Part shown: positions 22,301 to 35,100 of the stretch, piece by piece | Layout: every line of letters starts with the position of its first letter | Numbering within the stretch: the stretch's first letter is position 1 | Source of the DNA: Takakia lepidozioides | Taxonomy: Eukaryota; Streptophyta; Takakiopsida; Takakiales; Takakiaceae | NCBI GenBank assembly: GCA_030704615.1 | Contig: CM060732.1 | Span: 50,139,053 to 50,203,052, forward strand | Length of the DNA: 64,000 nt | Reading direction: 5' to 3' | Notes under the pieces: generated by a model | Seen by the model: the letters and a program-made list of their open reading frames with translations, nothing else | Told to the model about the DNA's origin: nothing | Databases searched by the model: none | Program-made: the position numbers and the translations under genes

Positions 22301-25300
22301 ATCACGAACAGACACCAAGCTAGACAACATTGATGACCCTTCACTAGCCTTGCACTGACAAAACAGTCAGAATAGAAGAGCAGCTATGCAACAACGATCC
22401 CAGGCAGTGTCAAATTCATACCTTCTCATTGTCAGCAAGAGAGTCAACCGACATATAATTACTGTCGGCAATAAGACCCATTAGCTGGAATATATTGTTG
22501 AAGATGACACCAATGTTTTGCTTTTCATCGGCATAGTAGACATACAACTTGCCGCTCAGCACACATGTCTTGGCATGCTCGACAGTACCCTCCCACATCT
22601 TATTTGACATTCCATTCCCCAAGATCTGCCACCACCCATCATAGATCAGCTCCCTCCCACTGACAACCCTCAGAGAATTACTCGAAGCTGGGAACTAAAA
22701 AGAAACCGGCATCTGAACAGTACTATTACTATGAGTATGTAGTCCAAATCTTCCCCATGGAAGAGGCGTAAGATACATTGGAGTTACTATCTACTCACCA
22801 CCTTGTGACAGGAGCTTTAGTCAGTTTTTAGGAAAGACCAATTACAAAATTAATTTACTCACAATCTGTAACTTGAAAGTCACCATTAGAACACTTGTGG
22901 TTCATATGCTCAAACCACAATGCGACACTCCATGTAGCCATTTAAGAGGGCACATAGCATTAAAGATTAGCAATTAGGCCTATGTTTCCATTGACACAGT
23001 GATTCAAGATCCAGGTTGTAAACTGCTCACTGAACCTGATCAGGGACTACTAAAAGATAAAGAGCCAATCGAGGAGGGTAACTAATGCCCACTTACATTG
23101 CGTAGTTTCTGTGGATCCATGACAACAAGGCGTAAGAAGTCCTCGACTGTCTGGATACTAGACTGGTTGAGACGCTTGTGGAAAGCACCATCCTTTCCAA
23201 TCTTGTCCAAGCGCCACACCTCATCATTCAATGCTGGAGGATAATGCTTCTTGTATACTGTTTAGACCCAACAAAGTAATCATGGTCAATACAGGTCAGC
23301 TTACCATAAGGCTCGCAAATTGACAGGAGAAAATCCTCGTAGAATAGAACTCAACTTCATACCTCCACCCTCTTTGTCTTTACGACCAGGTTGAACTTCG
23401 AGCTCTGAATGGTTATGTAGAGGTTCAGAGTGTAGGCAAAAGTAAGGCACCTAGCTGGCTTGCCCATGTTTGTGCCTTCAATACCACACAGGCACCTCTT
23501 AGAGAGGAGTAAGAGGTGTTCCAGCCCATAAGGATATTGGGAGTTAACAACAGACCACCACCAGCATGCTATGGTGGTCAGGAACTTGCACTTTCCTCAT
23601 GATCCTCCTCCTCAAGACAATTCGACAGTAACCCAAAAACCATAGCCAAACTTCTAGAAGCCAATATCTGCTTTCCAAAAGTTTGTGGAATTTGCTATAC
23701 ACAGATGCAAAGAGAGAAGTTCAGCAAGAGAAATATACATTCGCCTCGGTGATCTTTCACAGTGAACGCCTCTGTCTTAGCTTCTCGAATTCGCAAGCCC
23801 TCGCAGTGGCCTGAAGAGATCTTCACCCCAAGCCGAAACTTCCGGCTCCGGATCCAGCTTGAATTATCAGTGAACGTCAACTCACCAAGCGTACCCACTC
23901 CTTCCTTCAATGTAACAGACAAGTCTCCTGTCAGGAGTGGTCTTTTCCCCTCACGCTCTCTAACCTCAGCATTCTCGAAGTCCTCTTGGGGCCAATTCTC
24001 CTCGTCATCAGCAGTGAAATCGCCCTCTAAAACCACGACTTCGAGCTTAGCAGATGATTCTGCACCTACAGTCACAACCTGGCCCGTAGCAGCATCCAGC
24101 AGCACTACATGAATGGCAGTTCCTTGCTCTCCCTCCACCTTGCTTCCAGTAAAAAGGGGGAGAGCCAACTTATTTCTAAATTGCAGCCGTAAAATTCGCT
24201 GGTCAGGGCCCTGTATCCTTTTAGGCGATGATCTACACATATCAGAAACAGACATGATTAAGCTCTAGCACCAACTTTCTGAACATCAAATGTTGTTTCC
24301 AAGACAAACATAAACCATAGCCATACAAGCATGAAGAACATAATCCCTAATGGAGGGGTCAAACAATGTCTGAAGAATTTGGAGGTATACTTCTAATATA
24401 AACACATCTTGCAGAAATACTAGATACCCTGGAACATACCACAGTGTATACTTTACAACTCATACTACAGAGACTCCTGGAGTTTCAGCCCACATTTGCT
24501 GCCAGTTAGATGTTGTGGATTTTTTTCAGAATTCAGAATGCACACAATATAGCTGAGAGTATTAAACATGATTAATGAAATTGGGTGTGAAAATGTGGGA
24601 AACTTTCATACCGAGATCCCACTTTAGGAGGGGCGAAATTGGCAAGTGCCCTTTCAACCTCTTCTCCCACCTGCAAAATAAAAAAGGATCAAGCCATCAG
24701 ACATTGCCCGGCCCTGAGCAAGCCACAAAAGCTCCTCCAAATCCCGGCCTGGTCCCTATCTGGAGTTGAGGATACTACCAAATGGTGGTAAGTGGATCAT
24801 GACATGGATGCAAGGAGCATCAGAACCATACCAAGACATAGTTGGATGGACAAAGGGGCATCCTGCTGCTAATCCCCACAAGAGTGCCAAAAAACACTCG
24901 GGATACTTCTACAAAGAGTAGAATCTTCCCTCAAAAGACACTTTACCATTACCGAAATAAAAAAGATGTACAATACATGCAGCTCATTTCGGTATCAAAA
25001 TTGCATGACCATGATATGGAAAGCAGTAGCACACCTATTCAGGGTTCTTGTGCTAAGGGACGATCATGCACAACAGATGAGTCCTCACCTACGAATGTAC
25101 ATGAAGGTAACCTGTTCATGGTAAACTTAAGCGGAAAACTCTCCTCACACTCTCCTCGCACCGGTACTATTCTGTAAGAACAAGATTTTAGAAAACATGA
25201 AGACAAATGGGGAGAAAAATAGAGGGCTTACCACTCTGCGAAGTAGTGGTTCAAGAGTCGAGCACAGCTTCGAGAGACTGTCCATCTTAATAGCTTCTAC

Positions 25301-25715
25301 TATCGCACTGGACATACAACACACAATACAATGGCCAAAAAGACTTTCAGGACATAACGCACATTTCCTACAACTGTAAACATGCGAGATTCGAAGATGA
25401 CTCACGCTCATTCCAAACTCGATACTTTACACGAAATAAAACAGAAAATGGACATGTAAGAAAACTGACGCATCTGAACTGCCTGTTTGACTCCACGACA
25501 TACAGACGCAACAGAAAATGTTTGGGCTTTCCGCCGGAAGGGAGCAAAGGGGAGAAGAGAAACCTAGTGAGGGCAGGGCCGCGCTGTTTCTTTTCATCAG
25601 GCAAGCCTCCATCTTTAGCCGCATCCTTCTCTGCAGCAAAGGGCCGCTTCTCCCTTGCCATTCCTTCTTCGGAGGCTGTACTTTGCGAAGAGAAAGCCAG
25701 TTTGACAGTGGCCAC
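19310..25715 (-). CDS. CBP60-family calmodulin-binding protein
   Basis: Eight exons join in phase: 25715-25564, 25307-25232, 24670-24612, 24232-23739, 23257-23097, 22625-22422, 22170-21903 and 19989-19310, giving about 697 residues. The N-terminus is basic ([14 protein letters not shown]), then [26 protein letters not shown] and GEEVERAL. Exon 4 is the conserved CBP60 core ([45 protein letters not shown]). Next come [44 protein letters not shown] and VEYDGEALI. The C-terminal exon adds a low-complexity segment (Gln/Ser/Gly) and the family's calmodulin-binding helix ([14 protein letters not shown]). CBP60 proteins are plant nuclear DNA-binding regulators of immunity and salicylate synthesis. 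ATG 25715 is the first in frame; a second at 25661 is also possible. No lesion was seen. Confidence 0.93.
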
Positions 25716-26600
25716 AAAACCAACAAGTTCTCACTCTCTCAAAATGCTAATACCGAAGTCTTAGATTCCAAGAAATTCGCAGACTAAGTTCTGCGTTAAC
25801 GACTTCAAAAACCCTAACTTGCAGTTTTCGAAGTTCACCAAGCTCCAGAAGCAAGCTAATCCTCACAAGAACAAGCTGGTATACACAGCCAGTTCGACAA
25901 CAACCATCCGCATCTAAGTGCCACTGCCAACCCGCTGCTTACAATCACAGACAAACGAACCATGCAAGACCAACATCTCAGCCAACTCCGAGGAAGGTCA
26001 ACGGGGGATCCTAAACTCTAAACCACACCACTTCTACACAAACAGACGAAGACTAGTGATGCGACAGGAAATGGAGTGAAGCAGAACCAAGATTGGCCCG
26101 AGCTGGTCGTGTAGTCAAGCAAAAACAACATTGAATGCTCTCAAAATTACAGCGAAAGGATGGGACGCTTAGGATCTACACACTTTATGTGTTGGCTTTC
26201 AGAACCGTCTGATCTGGCACAAGATAAGTTATGGTAGCATGCAGCCTTCTCCACAACGACGATCTCAGGCTGCGAGTCGAGGCAGGGATGTGAAGGCCCT
26301 GCGGCTGCCCTGCCCGCCCCCATGCCCGCATGCACCCATGCCATCCATGCCCACGCGTTTTCCCTGTCCTTTTCTACGCGGCGCTTTTTCGTTCGCTCTG
26401 ACTAGTGCTGACCCCTGTTCGCGACCCCTAATTCAGGGGTTTAGTACGGTTGGTGCTGACAACTCAGCGTTAGTGAGGAGTTTAGTGAACTAGTAATTCG
26501 CAACCACATTACTTCTAGAAGGTTCTTTCGTGGAGACTGCTTGCACAGCTGTCAACTTCTAGGCATCTCTGATTTTCTTTTGCCTTAAAACAAATAGCAC
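25716..26600. promoter_or_regulatory. CBP60 upstream region
   Basis: Upstream of the CBP60 start codon. The sequence holds no recognisable gene and probably contains the promoter and 5' UTR. A GC-rich patch with repeated CATGCCC/ATGCCC phrases lies at about 26300-26360. No core promoter element can be assigned with confidence. Confidence 0.35.
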
Positions 26601-27950
26601 TCGACCAATAAATTTGGCTTCAATTGTCTATTTATTTTTAATTTGTTTAATTTATTATATTATATTATATTTATTTTGTTGTATTTATTATCTTTTTGGT
26701 GAAAGGGGAAATCAAAGTGTTGTTATTTCTGGCGAATTCTCGCCAATCCCAAGAACAAAAAGAATATTCTCTCGTAAATTCCCTGTTTTCTCATGGATGA
26801 AATCGCCAAACTTCTCCAGATCAAATGTAAATAATGGATGAACTTGCCAGATATGGATGATATACATGGATTGAAGTACAGAGGAGGATGATTCTATCCA
26901 AATTTCAGAGGATGAAGAGGATGAACAGAAAATATGGCAATTTCTTGCATCATACTCAGTAGCCACTCCTGATATTTTCCAAATTTAAAAAAAAAAGCAC
27001 TAAAGGGGATGCAATGAACTTCAAGCCCTACACGGGACTGGCTGTCATTCTTTCTTTTTCCTTTTTTTGTTTTTTTGTTTTTTTTTTCATTAGCGGAAAG
27101 GGACGGAGCCGCGCCCATTTGATCATCCTTTTTATTTTTCTCCAATTTGTTTTTTTTTAAAACAGAGCCTTGTTTTGTTTTCATTTTTTGGAAAGCGACA
27201 CTGCCTGAGTGGAATTATTGAGTGAATGTTTTTCTATAAAAAACTAAAATTAGGAATAATGTTGCATCAGGATTCTCTAGTTTATAACGTCACAGCCAGT
27301 TTTACAGCACGTTGCTTACCTGTTGTAGCCGGTTAAGGATATGATACCAGTCCACGTTTCTCCCGATCTGGAATAGCCGGTTGCATTCTTAGTACTACCG
27401 TATAGCTTCCACGTGTCTTTGTGGACTTATCTTAGTTGACGGCTGATCCTGGAAGGCTGATGGATGATCATTCACCACATGTGGATGCATGCATGCGCAG
27501 GAATGAGGCATGCATCGCACGGTGGCAAATATACAACGACCGGGTGGTGGCATGCATGTATGGATGAGTGCATGCGGACGCATAGCCGAACGCGTGGATG
27601 GATGACCCACATCCTCCTCATTCATCCCCCAAAATATCCTGGACGGAATTAGGGCCCCAAAAGTTCCCGAGTCGGTAGAATGGATGGCATGGGTGGCGCA
27701 TGGGATGGGGTCATGGTAGGTTCCAGGCAGGAGGGGAATAATAGTGTCATTCAGAGGCCCGAAACCCTAAGAGATGATTCTGGAAGCTTCCGGGGAGGCG
27801 TGGTGGATGGATGAATGATAAAGTGACCGACGATGACAGCAACGGCGCTCGAGGAAAACATGCGCTTTGGCGAGACTCTCATTCCGTAGGTAACCGGCGG
27901 CTCCCGGTCGCACAGCGGCGCTGGTCAGAGTCAACCGTGTTCAGTTGACG
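26600..27950. other. Low-complexity intergenic DNA
   Basis: An AT-rich tract (TTATA/TTTATT repeats) occupies 26620-26695, T-rich homopolymer runs 27050-27165, and a block rich in GCATGCATG and GGATGGATGA phrases 27455-27620 and 27790-27830. I see no gene. Confidence 0.5.
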
Positions 27951-29702
27951 GATGAATGAATTCTATTTCATCCAATGCCTTGTGACTTTAGGAAGGGAAA
28001 TCTCTGAGTTTCTAAGTCCAACAAGTCCCAAAGCCAGTGGAAAGGCCAGTTCAACAAACAACTGTGGAGATGCGCTGCGCTGCAAAATTCAGGGAGGCAG
28101 AAGCTACACAGCTCATCCAAGTGCTAACTCTATGTTATACCCGTATGCAACTGTTGGATACTAGTTGTTCAGAGTCATATACATCACCGCATGCAACTCT
28201 AATGCTATCTCACATTCTTCCAAAAACTATCCACACACACACCATTGCCAATTACTGCTGTGATCAAAGGAAAAATTACTATCTCACTATATGGTGCAAC
28301 CATCTCATAAGCTACAGAGGAGCTTTCAATCACTTATCATGCTACTATATCCAAGTCCTGCAACAATCAGAACTCAAAAAATGTTGTTTTACACAACAAC
28401 CATACACTGGGACAAGCATACCAACAAACAAAAATGTCATCACATTAACAAGCTGTCCTCAGGCACACCTGAATGTCGAATGCATATGCTACCCATCCTT
28501 GAAACCACTAACTACCGCTCTGCTCAAAAGCACTAGAACTGTCATGGCTGCCACTAAAGGCCACACATGCACTTGCTCCACCACTACAAAAGCAGCCTGC
28601 TGTAGTTCACTCAACAGGTACCTTGCGGGGGGAGATGCTTTGTGGAATCCCCTGCAGGGGTTAGCTGGGCTCCGGCTTGGTGGGAGCTCAAATATGCCGG
28701 TTTGAGGCATCCATTTCCAGACGTGCAACCCCCCCCACCCCATCCGATACAGCCGTAATGCACTCATCGTGGTGTGGGTATTGGGTAGGTACATGCTGTG
28801 TCATGGCAATGTGGCGGTCATTTGTTTTTCCAAATATTGCTTGGGACTGCTGGTTTGGAGGTGCCATGCTAAGACCACAGCGTCATATTTTGTTGGAGGG
28901 GGTGTGGGGAGCCGGCATATATTACTGATGCTGGGGTATCCAACATTGCTAACCACTGCAATGAGCAAAAGTTGCAAGTACCAGCATACCATAAGCTACA
29001 ACTATTTTGTCTGCCACTAAGGAGCATTCACACGAGAAACAGGCTGCTATATACCGACCCTATCTCTAAACAATGGACAGCACCTCAGCCTGAACGGACA
29101 GCACGAAACTCAAAGCTAGGGATTCACACAAGGGAACCGGTTTCCACCCCAAATGCCATTACATTTATTCAGATACAGTATTGCGTAGCCCAGCTACCCC
29201 CAATGCGGGGAACTCCACTGAATATCTATGCCAAGATGCAACTGCATAGACAATTGCCAACTGCCGCTTAATAAAAATCTACAAACACTGCCACATGATA
29301 TGATGCAATTAGAAGAGAACTCATCCAACCAGCATACAACTATATACAACTACAGTTCCCAAACCATGGATGGCACCTCAATTTGAATGGGCAGCACACA
29401 GCTCCAAGCAAAGGGGTCACACAGGGGAACCCATATCCACCCCAAATGTCATTTCATTTGTGTCCTACTCCGAGATACATTACAACGCTACAACCATCGT
29501 GGAGAACTACACTCGAGCTATACCACTCTGCCAACTACACATACTACTGTCACTCCATGTTATGACCAAAAACCACAGTCACTATCACATCATATGCTGC
29601 CACTATCTTGGCTGATACTAAGAGGCAATCATTTTCACAGTTTCCCAACAATACACGGGGCTAAGAGAAGCACAGGAGCGGGGGAGATAGGCATATTACC
29701 TC
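27951..29702. repeat. Noncoding region with a duplicated ~130-base segment
   Basis: Two related segments, about 29062-29185 and 29350-29480, share the order caatggacagcacctca / gggaac / ccaccccaaatg and are 288 bases apart in the same direction. The rest is CA-rich with no recognisable protein. It lies 3' of the NDUFA6 gene and may include its 3' UTR. Confidence 0.5.
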
Positions 29703-30234
29703 TCACTTATTGCCTCGGTAGAAATTCTTCAGGAACTCGGACTCTCCGTGGTAATCCTCGCCCAGCTTGTGGACATCCCCAGTCAAGCCTTCAGGCCCGA
29801 TAATATATTGGGAAAGCAAATGGTGGCGCTGTTTAGAATGGTCTATACAATACTGGAGCTCCTCTTGCCCCTTGAACACCAACATGTCAATAACCTAAAA
29901 TCCCACACAGCATTCCTCAAAAACCAATCTCCCTCAAGGCACACGGAACATCTAAATCATCAGAGCTTAGAAAACATTGAAAGTCAACCAGGGAGCACAC
30001 AGCGATCCATGCCTTGGGATTAGAGCCGGTGGAATGCTTGCGGAATTGAGCTGCGACCTTGGAGCGCAATTCCGACAGAGATATGACATCCAGCAGATTA
30101 TATCGGTCCATGATCGAAGGCAACGATCGGCAGGCCTCCCTGAACAAACCAAGCGCTCGACTGTGGGCCTCCTCCAGCGATGCCGACCCACTGCCCGTCT
30201 TTGTCACCCGCAGGTTTTTAATGAGTGTGGCCAT
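29703..30234 (-). CDS. Mitochondrial complex I subunit NDUFA6 (B14, LYR family)
   Basis: Two exons, 30234-30013 and 29894-29703, give 137 residues, the usual length for plant NDUFA6. Key parts: SLEEAHSRALGLFREACRSLP (the LYR-type motif here is LFR), IMDRYNLLDV, then in exon 2 VIDMLVFKGQEEL, KQRHHLLSQYI and the C-terminal SEFLKNFYRGN. The protein is an accessory subunit of NADH:ubiquinone oxidoreductase in the matrix arm and binds acyl carrier protein. The start at 30234 (MATLIKNL) suits family length; a longer in-frame start exists at 30309. The splice that preserves the family sequence NPK|VIDMLVFKG uses a GC donor (AAG|GCATGG) with a standard AG acceptor. A GT alternative nearby would add four residues. 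Appears intact. Confidence 0.93.
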
Positions 30235-30500
30235 CGCCTCCAGCCCAATATATCTTGTCGCTAATCGTTCGAGACCCAAAGAGCTTTCTGTCAATCTCTG
30301 CTCCAACACTCGTCTTCGCTCACACTCCCATCAGCATTACAAATCTGTGGAGCAGATCCGCCTGCTCTCTTGCTCTGTGCTGCTTGGGCAGGAGAGAGAC
30401 GACCTTGCTATGGATGAATGAGTATCATCGGTAAGTACCATATTAAGAGTATGCCAATGTGCGTCTCTGTGGAGCAAAAGAAGTCTGGACGAGGAAGCTC
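30235..30500. promoter_or_regulatory. NDUFA6 upstream region
   Basis: Short interval between the NDUFA6 start and the broken WD40 copy on the opposite strand. Expected to hold the 5' UTR and promoter of NDUFA6. No specific motif was identified. Confidence 0.35.
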
Positions 30501-32080
30501 TCATGACAAAGGATTGGAGCATGCTAGTGGGGACCCGAGTGGCCCCTTTGTATCCACGAGTTCAGTCCGGAAGGTTCCACAAGCAGTCTCCTTGTCACCT
30601 GATGGAGGGCTTTTATTTGTTGGTTTTCCAATCAAAGTGGGTAAGATCAGTAATTGAAGACAGAATTGTAGCCGAGGCACCCCATACAAGTTCCAGTGAT
30701 TCATTCAAAGATTTGGAGGAAAGTGACGTGCAATTTGGACTTAAAGAGCTTGCAGATTCCTGCATGTTTGCTGGAGGTTTCTTCCTTGGGGGGTTTCATG
30801 TTGCCAGCGGGGGAGGACAAGAGAGATATAAGAGCATGCGGGCAAAAGTTCTTGGTCTGGGACTTCCAAGGGGCAGCTGAAATTTACTGCTTGGCTGATT
30901 CCAAGAATGAAATTCCTTGTGTAGAATCTTTGTCTTGTCTACCACTTATCTCTCTTGGTCATGTATCAGCTGTGGAGTTTTATATCTGACAGCTAGATGA
31001 TCTGATTCTTCGCTTTGAGACTGGGGATTTTGACTTGGGAAGAGGTCCTGTGTTGGAGCCTAAGGCTACGTTGTGGTTTACCCGACAGGCACCCTCTTTG
31101 AGCTCAAAGCCTAGTGAGAGTGTGAATTCTTGCGATGGCATGGTAAGAGGAGAAATGGCAGGGAATCAGAAGAGTTCTCCAGCAACCCAGTGGAGGCTGT
31201 GTTAATTGGGCAGGCAGGATTGTGTCGTGACGGGTTTGGAGCTGATAGTCCCATGCCTCTGGGGTCAGATATGGGCACATACAAATCAGGTTACTCAGAG
31301 GAGCAAGTTGTGAGAAAGGATGGCGGTGACAGCTCTTTAGCAAGCTCATTGCCGAATGACACGAAAATTTCTTTAAGAGTATGCATTACAGCCCTGTGGT
31401 AGTGGAAATTGATGAGTTTGTCACTGCAACTATGCTGTTTTCTGGGAGCTCCTCAGTCCACTCGATGTTTGTGCATGGCTATGCCAGTGGAGAGATCCTA
31501 TTGGTTGGGCTTGAGGACTTAGGCATCAGAATCCTTGTGTTGGTAAGGAGAATGAAGGGGTTGCAGCAAGTGTGATCCAGCCACTTAGAAGTTAATGTGG
31601 GCATCCTGGGCCCATTCTGTGCCTTGCAGAGCATAGCCTACCTCCATCTTCTGATCAACAAAGAGCGGAGCGTGTGCTATTGTCAGGGAGCATGGATTCA
31701 ACAGTGCGTGTATGGAATTTGATGGAGGGAGGTAAAGCACTCGCAGTACATAGCCACCATGTTGCAACCGTATGGCAACATCTTCTGCCGCCACCCGGCA
31801 CTCAACAGCCCTGTTCACACTGCTTCCTTTCTGTTAGTGAGGACGCGTGTGTGCCCCTTTCCTCTCTTGAATCTTTGTCTGTGGAACAAATGTTTCCTGG
31901 CCATCCAGGCCTCCCCAAGACTGTATTGTGGGATGGAGTCCGGGGGATGGAGTCCGGGGCTTCATTGCCTGCCTCTGTCCTCATCCCCCCGACCAGCCTT
32001 CAGGCTTAAACGAGGTGGACTGTCCTGCTGGCGCGTTTACATACAAGGTGGAGCGGTCATGGTCATGTATTTCCTGGTGC
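30500..32080 (+). pseudogene. Broken WD40 protein (WDR7-like transducin family)
   Basis: Fragments in shifting frames match the order of plant WDR7-like WD40 proteins. They include SGEILLV (about 31480), RVLLSGSMDSTVRVWNL (about 31670-31715), and a segment from CFLSVSEDACV through SLESL and EQMFPGHP to VLWDGVRG (about 31820-31945). A 14-base tandem duplication (GGATGGAGTCCGGG at 31931 and 31945) breaks the frame. With one copy discounted, the family's FIACLCP follows directly. Stops appear further on. The left part (30500-31400) has only short open stretches and weak resemblance. The copy is tail-to-tail with BIO3-BIO1. It could be a truncated retrocopy or the remnant of a spliced gene; no clear splice sites were found. 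Confidence 0.6.
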
Positions 32081-32154
32081 GCCTGGTGGAAATTGTGGCT
32101 GCATTAATAACTAACAATCAACCTTCTCAACGCGGGGGGGGGGGATATTCACAC

Positions 32155-35100
32155 CTCCCTCAGCCGGCGTTGGTTCGGCAAAATGTTGAAATTCCTTGAG
32201 GGATTAGAAAAGTGCTGGATAGTGGTGATCGCAGCGCCGCATCCCATGGCATGAGCTGTGTATGAATGGCCATGTAATAGAGCATCTAGCTGTTTCCTTC
32301 CCCAAGCATTACATAGCACTAGGTCAAGACAAGCAGAGATTGTGAAGTCCATATATGTCTTGTCACCCTAGCTTTTCCACCTCTCTCTATCCCTCTGGAT
32401 GTGCTTGTCTGTCTCAAATCATTCCCTAGCCTCTTGTCCTTAGCCTGTCTATCAGTACTTGTGCATCAGCCTCTCCTGTCCCCTGCTTTATCAAAACCTG
32501 GCAAGGGATACATAACCACAAGGCTACCTTAAGTCTAACAAATATATCATCTTCCGGTGTGTTGCACTAACTTCATGTGTCTGTATATCAGTCTTTATGA
32601 GGGTACTGACCTGCAAATGGCAGTGCACTCTGCTTTAACTACCCCCACTGGTCTGTCTTGAAACTTCCAAACATCAAGAAAGAGAAAGAGAGAGGAGAAC
32701 ACGGCTGGAAGTTGGAGCGCCAGGGGTTTCCTGACCTTCGATTGGCCGATGAAGACATCAAATACAGACTGAGAGGCAAGAGTTGCAGCCAGTGGAAGCA
32801 AGCCTCCAGTGAGGAGTTTTGCATAGCATGCAATGTCAGGCGTGCACCCCAATAATTTCAATAGCAGACTGGCAGCAGAAACAAGTGAGTTCAGTCCCCA
32901 TGAAGTCCAAGACTACAGTGCTCAGATTCGGCAACGACTTCACCAAACATGCATACAGGAGAGTCCAACCATGTTTAAACTGCACATACATACATGGGCA
33001 CATCCACATACATGCAGCTAACATTCACACAGTCAGAACAAGATATCCAACAGACAATGTGTCATTATATGGGAACACATCCCCGAGTCAGAAATCTGAA
33101 GGCAAAAGACACTCTGGAAGATGTGTGAAAGAGCCTGACAAACTAAGGTGTGATCAAAGGTCAAGTAAACAATACAGGTGAACCTCAGCACCAAGCCTCC
33201 AGCAGCCAGTAAAGACTTCGTCAAATATAACAGGGATGCGCTGCTGCCGACATTTGTGGACAAGCACGCGCTGGAACAGAGGATCCACCATCTCCATACC
33301 TCCTGCTGCATGAATCACTGCCACCCACGACCCAACCAACCATTGCCTCAACTTTTTTAGCTAGACTCTATGTCCAAAGAGGAAGAAAAAGAATACGCCA
33401 TTGATGTATGGGAGTACATTGTACAAAAACAGCAGGACGTGTTGCTTTCATACATTGCTCCGTAAGTTATGTCCACACATATTGCAAAAGCATGTCTCAA
33501 GTGCTCTGGGTGGGCATTTCTTTCGAGCCACTCTCTAGCCCCCACCTTCCTGAGATGAACATGTCACTGCCTGGGCACCTCGTGTATCATCCTCCTATCC
33601 ATTTTCCATGAAATTGTGTTAGATTGGTAGAACAGACACATACCGGGCTCTGTAATAAAGGCAGCTATGGAAGTAGTCTCCTCTTTAGCTGCAGATAATG
33701 AAAGTTGTTCCTCTATAAATGTGTTGTAGACCTTGGTGAGGGTTGTGGCCTCCCGGCTCAAGTCAAAAACTTCATCTCTTTGATCTCCAGCCTTCATCCA
33801 CAAGAACAAACAACCAAGCCCACCCAACACTGTCCCTGCTTTAATCACTGCAAACCCTAATTTGTGAGGGATGGATATATAATGTATATTTCTTTGTAAT
33901 TGTCATGGTTTCCTAACTAGCTGAAAAGAACAATTTTCAATTTTAAGTCAAACGAGGTGTAGAATGGGTTGAAATTGTGAGGCAAACGTACTGTGAGCCA
34001 CATCAATGTCTTAGACAATCCCTTGAGCTTTAGTTACTTTTGGGCTGTTTGTGGCCCCTCTCTCTTTCCTGTTCTTTCCTCGTCCCATAAGCTCTTTGAG
34101 CTTCCCGGGGACGTTACAAAGTACCATTTCATTTCATTTCCTTCCCGCACAGTTTTTCAGTTGACTTCTACCAGAATCCGACCTGTTATAGTAATGCACA
34201 GTGAAATAGTCACCTTGAACTGGCGCTCAGGGCTAGGAGATGGAACATGCAGACCATGGTCGATGGAGAATTTGCGAAAAGCCATTTTGATGGCAATCTC
34301 TATTGCGGTTGACCCATTGTCTGAATAGTAGACTCGGTCCGCCCACCCTGCCTCCCCATAAAATTGAACATAGGAAATTATCACAACTGCGCTACTGAGT
34401 TCCAAACATCCCAGATGCATTAAGCAGACAACAGATATGGGAGACAAAAACATGTGAACATACAAATAAACCATAAACTGTAGTGTCACATGCTATGAAT
34501 ATGCCAGCAGACATAGGCATATACACGACTTGCTAATGGACCGACCAAGTAATGTGTCTGAACCAACAAACAAAGCCAGTGGGGGAAGAAGAAAACACAA
34601 TAAAAAAGTGGAATTCATGGACCAATGAGCGAAGTGGAACTACAAGAGAGGGAGTGGCTACCTCGTCCTACACCTTGGAGGCGGAGTTCAGCACAGCGAA
34701 GGGGAGGCTCATGCACGTTTTCAGGGAACATGACATGGCCATACCTCCCTGCCGTGTATGCTGCTTCTCTGGCGAGCTCTGGCTGAAATTATGGCCAACC
34801 AACTGGCAAAATTCAGACCATGGTGAAGGGTAAAATTCCATAGAGGCCTCATTGCACACTCTGCCCCAAATGTACAACCATCACCAGCATTGCAGTTCTA
34901 GTTTTAAAACAACCCCCAAAGAGCTCATAAGTTCAGCTATCACCAGTATTCTGTTTTAGCTAAAGGCAAGTCCAGAAGGGTTGAGGAGCAAGAGCAACAT
35001 GAAAAAGGATGGGGGACACAACGCTTGAACAGTCACTAAGGTAGAAAGAGTGAACTCAGGTCTACCTGGAGGGTAGTGTCAGGTCCCTGAGTCCACCAGC

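Noticed and set aside
25080..25175. Possible extra CBP60 exon (minus strand, open with splice-like ends)
   Set aside because: The family sequence runs directly from LLRRVV to GEEVERAL, and the exons at 25232-25307 and 24612-24670 already join in phase.
32736..33317. Apparent frameshift between two BIO1 exons
   Set aside because: A different donor (CACCT|GTATTG at 33176) restores the frame with three extra residues, so a lesion is not required.
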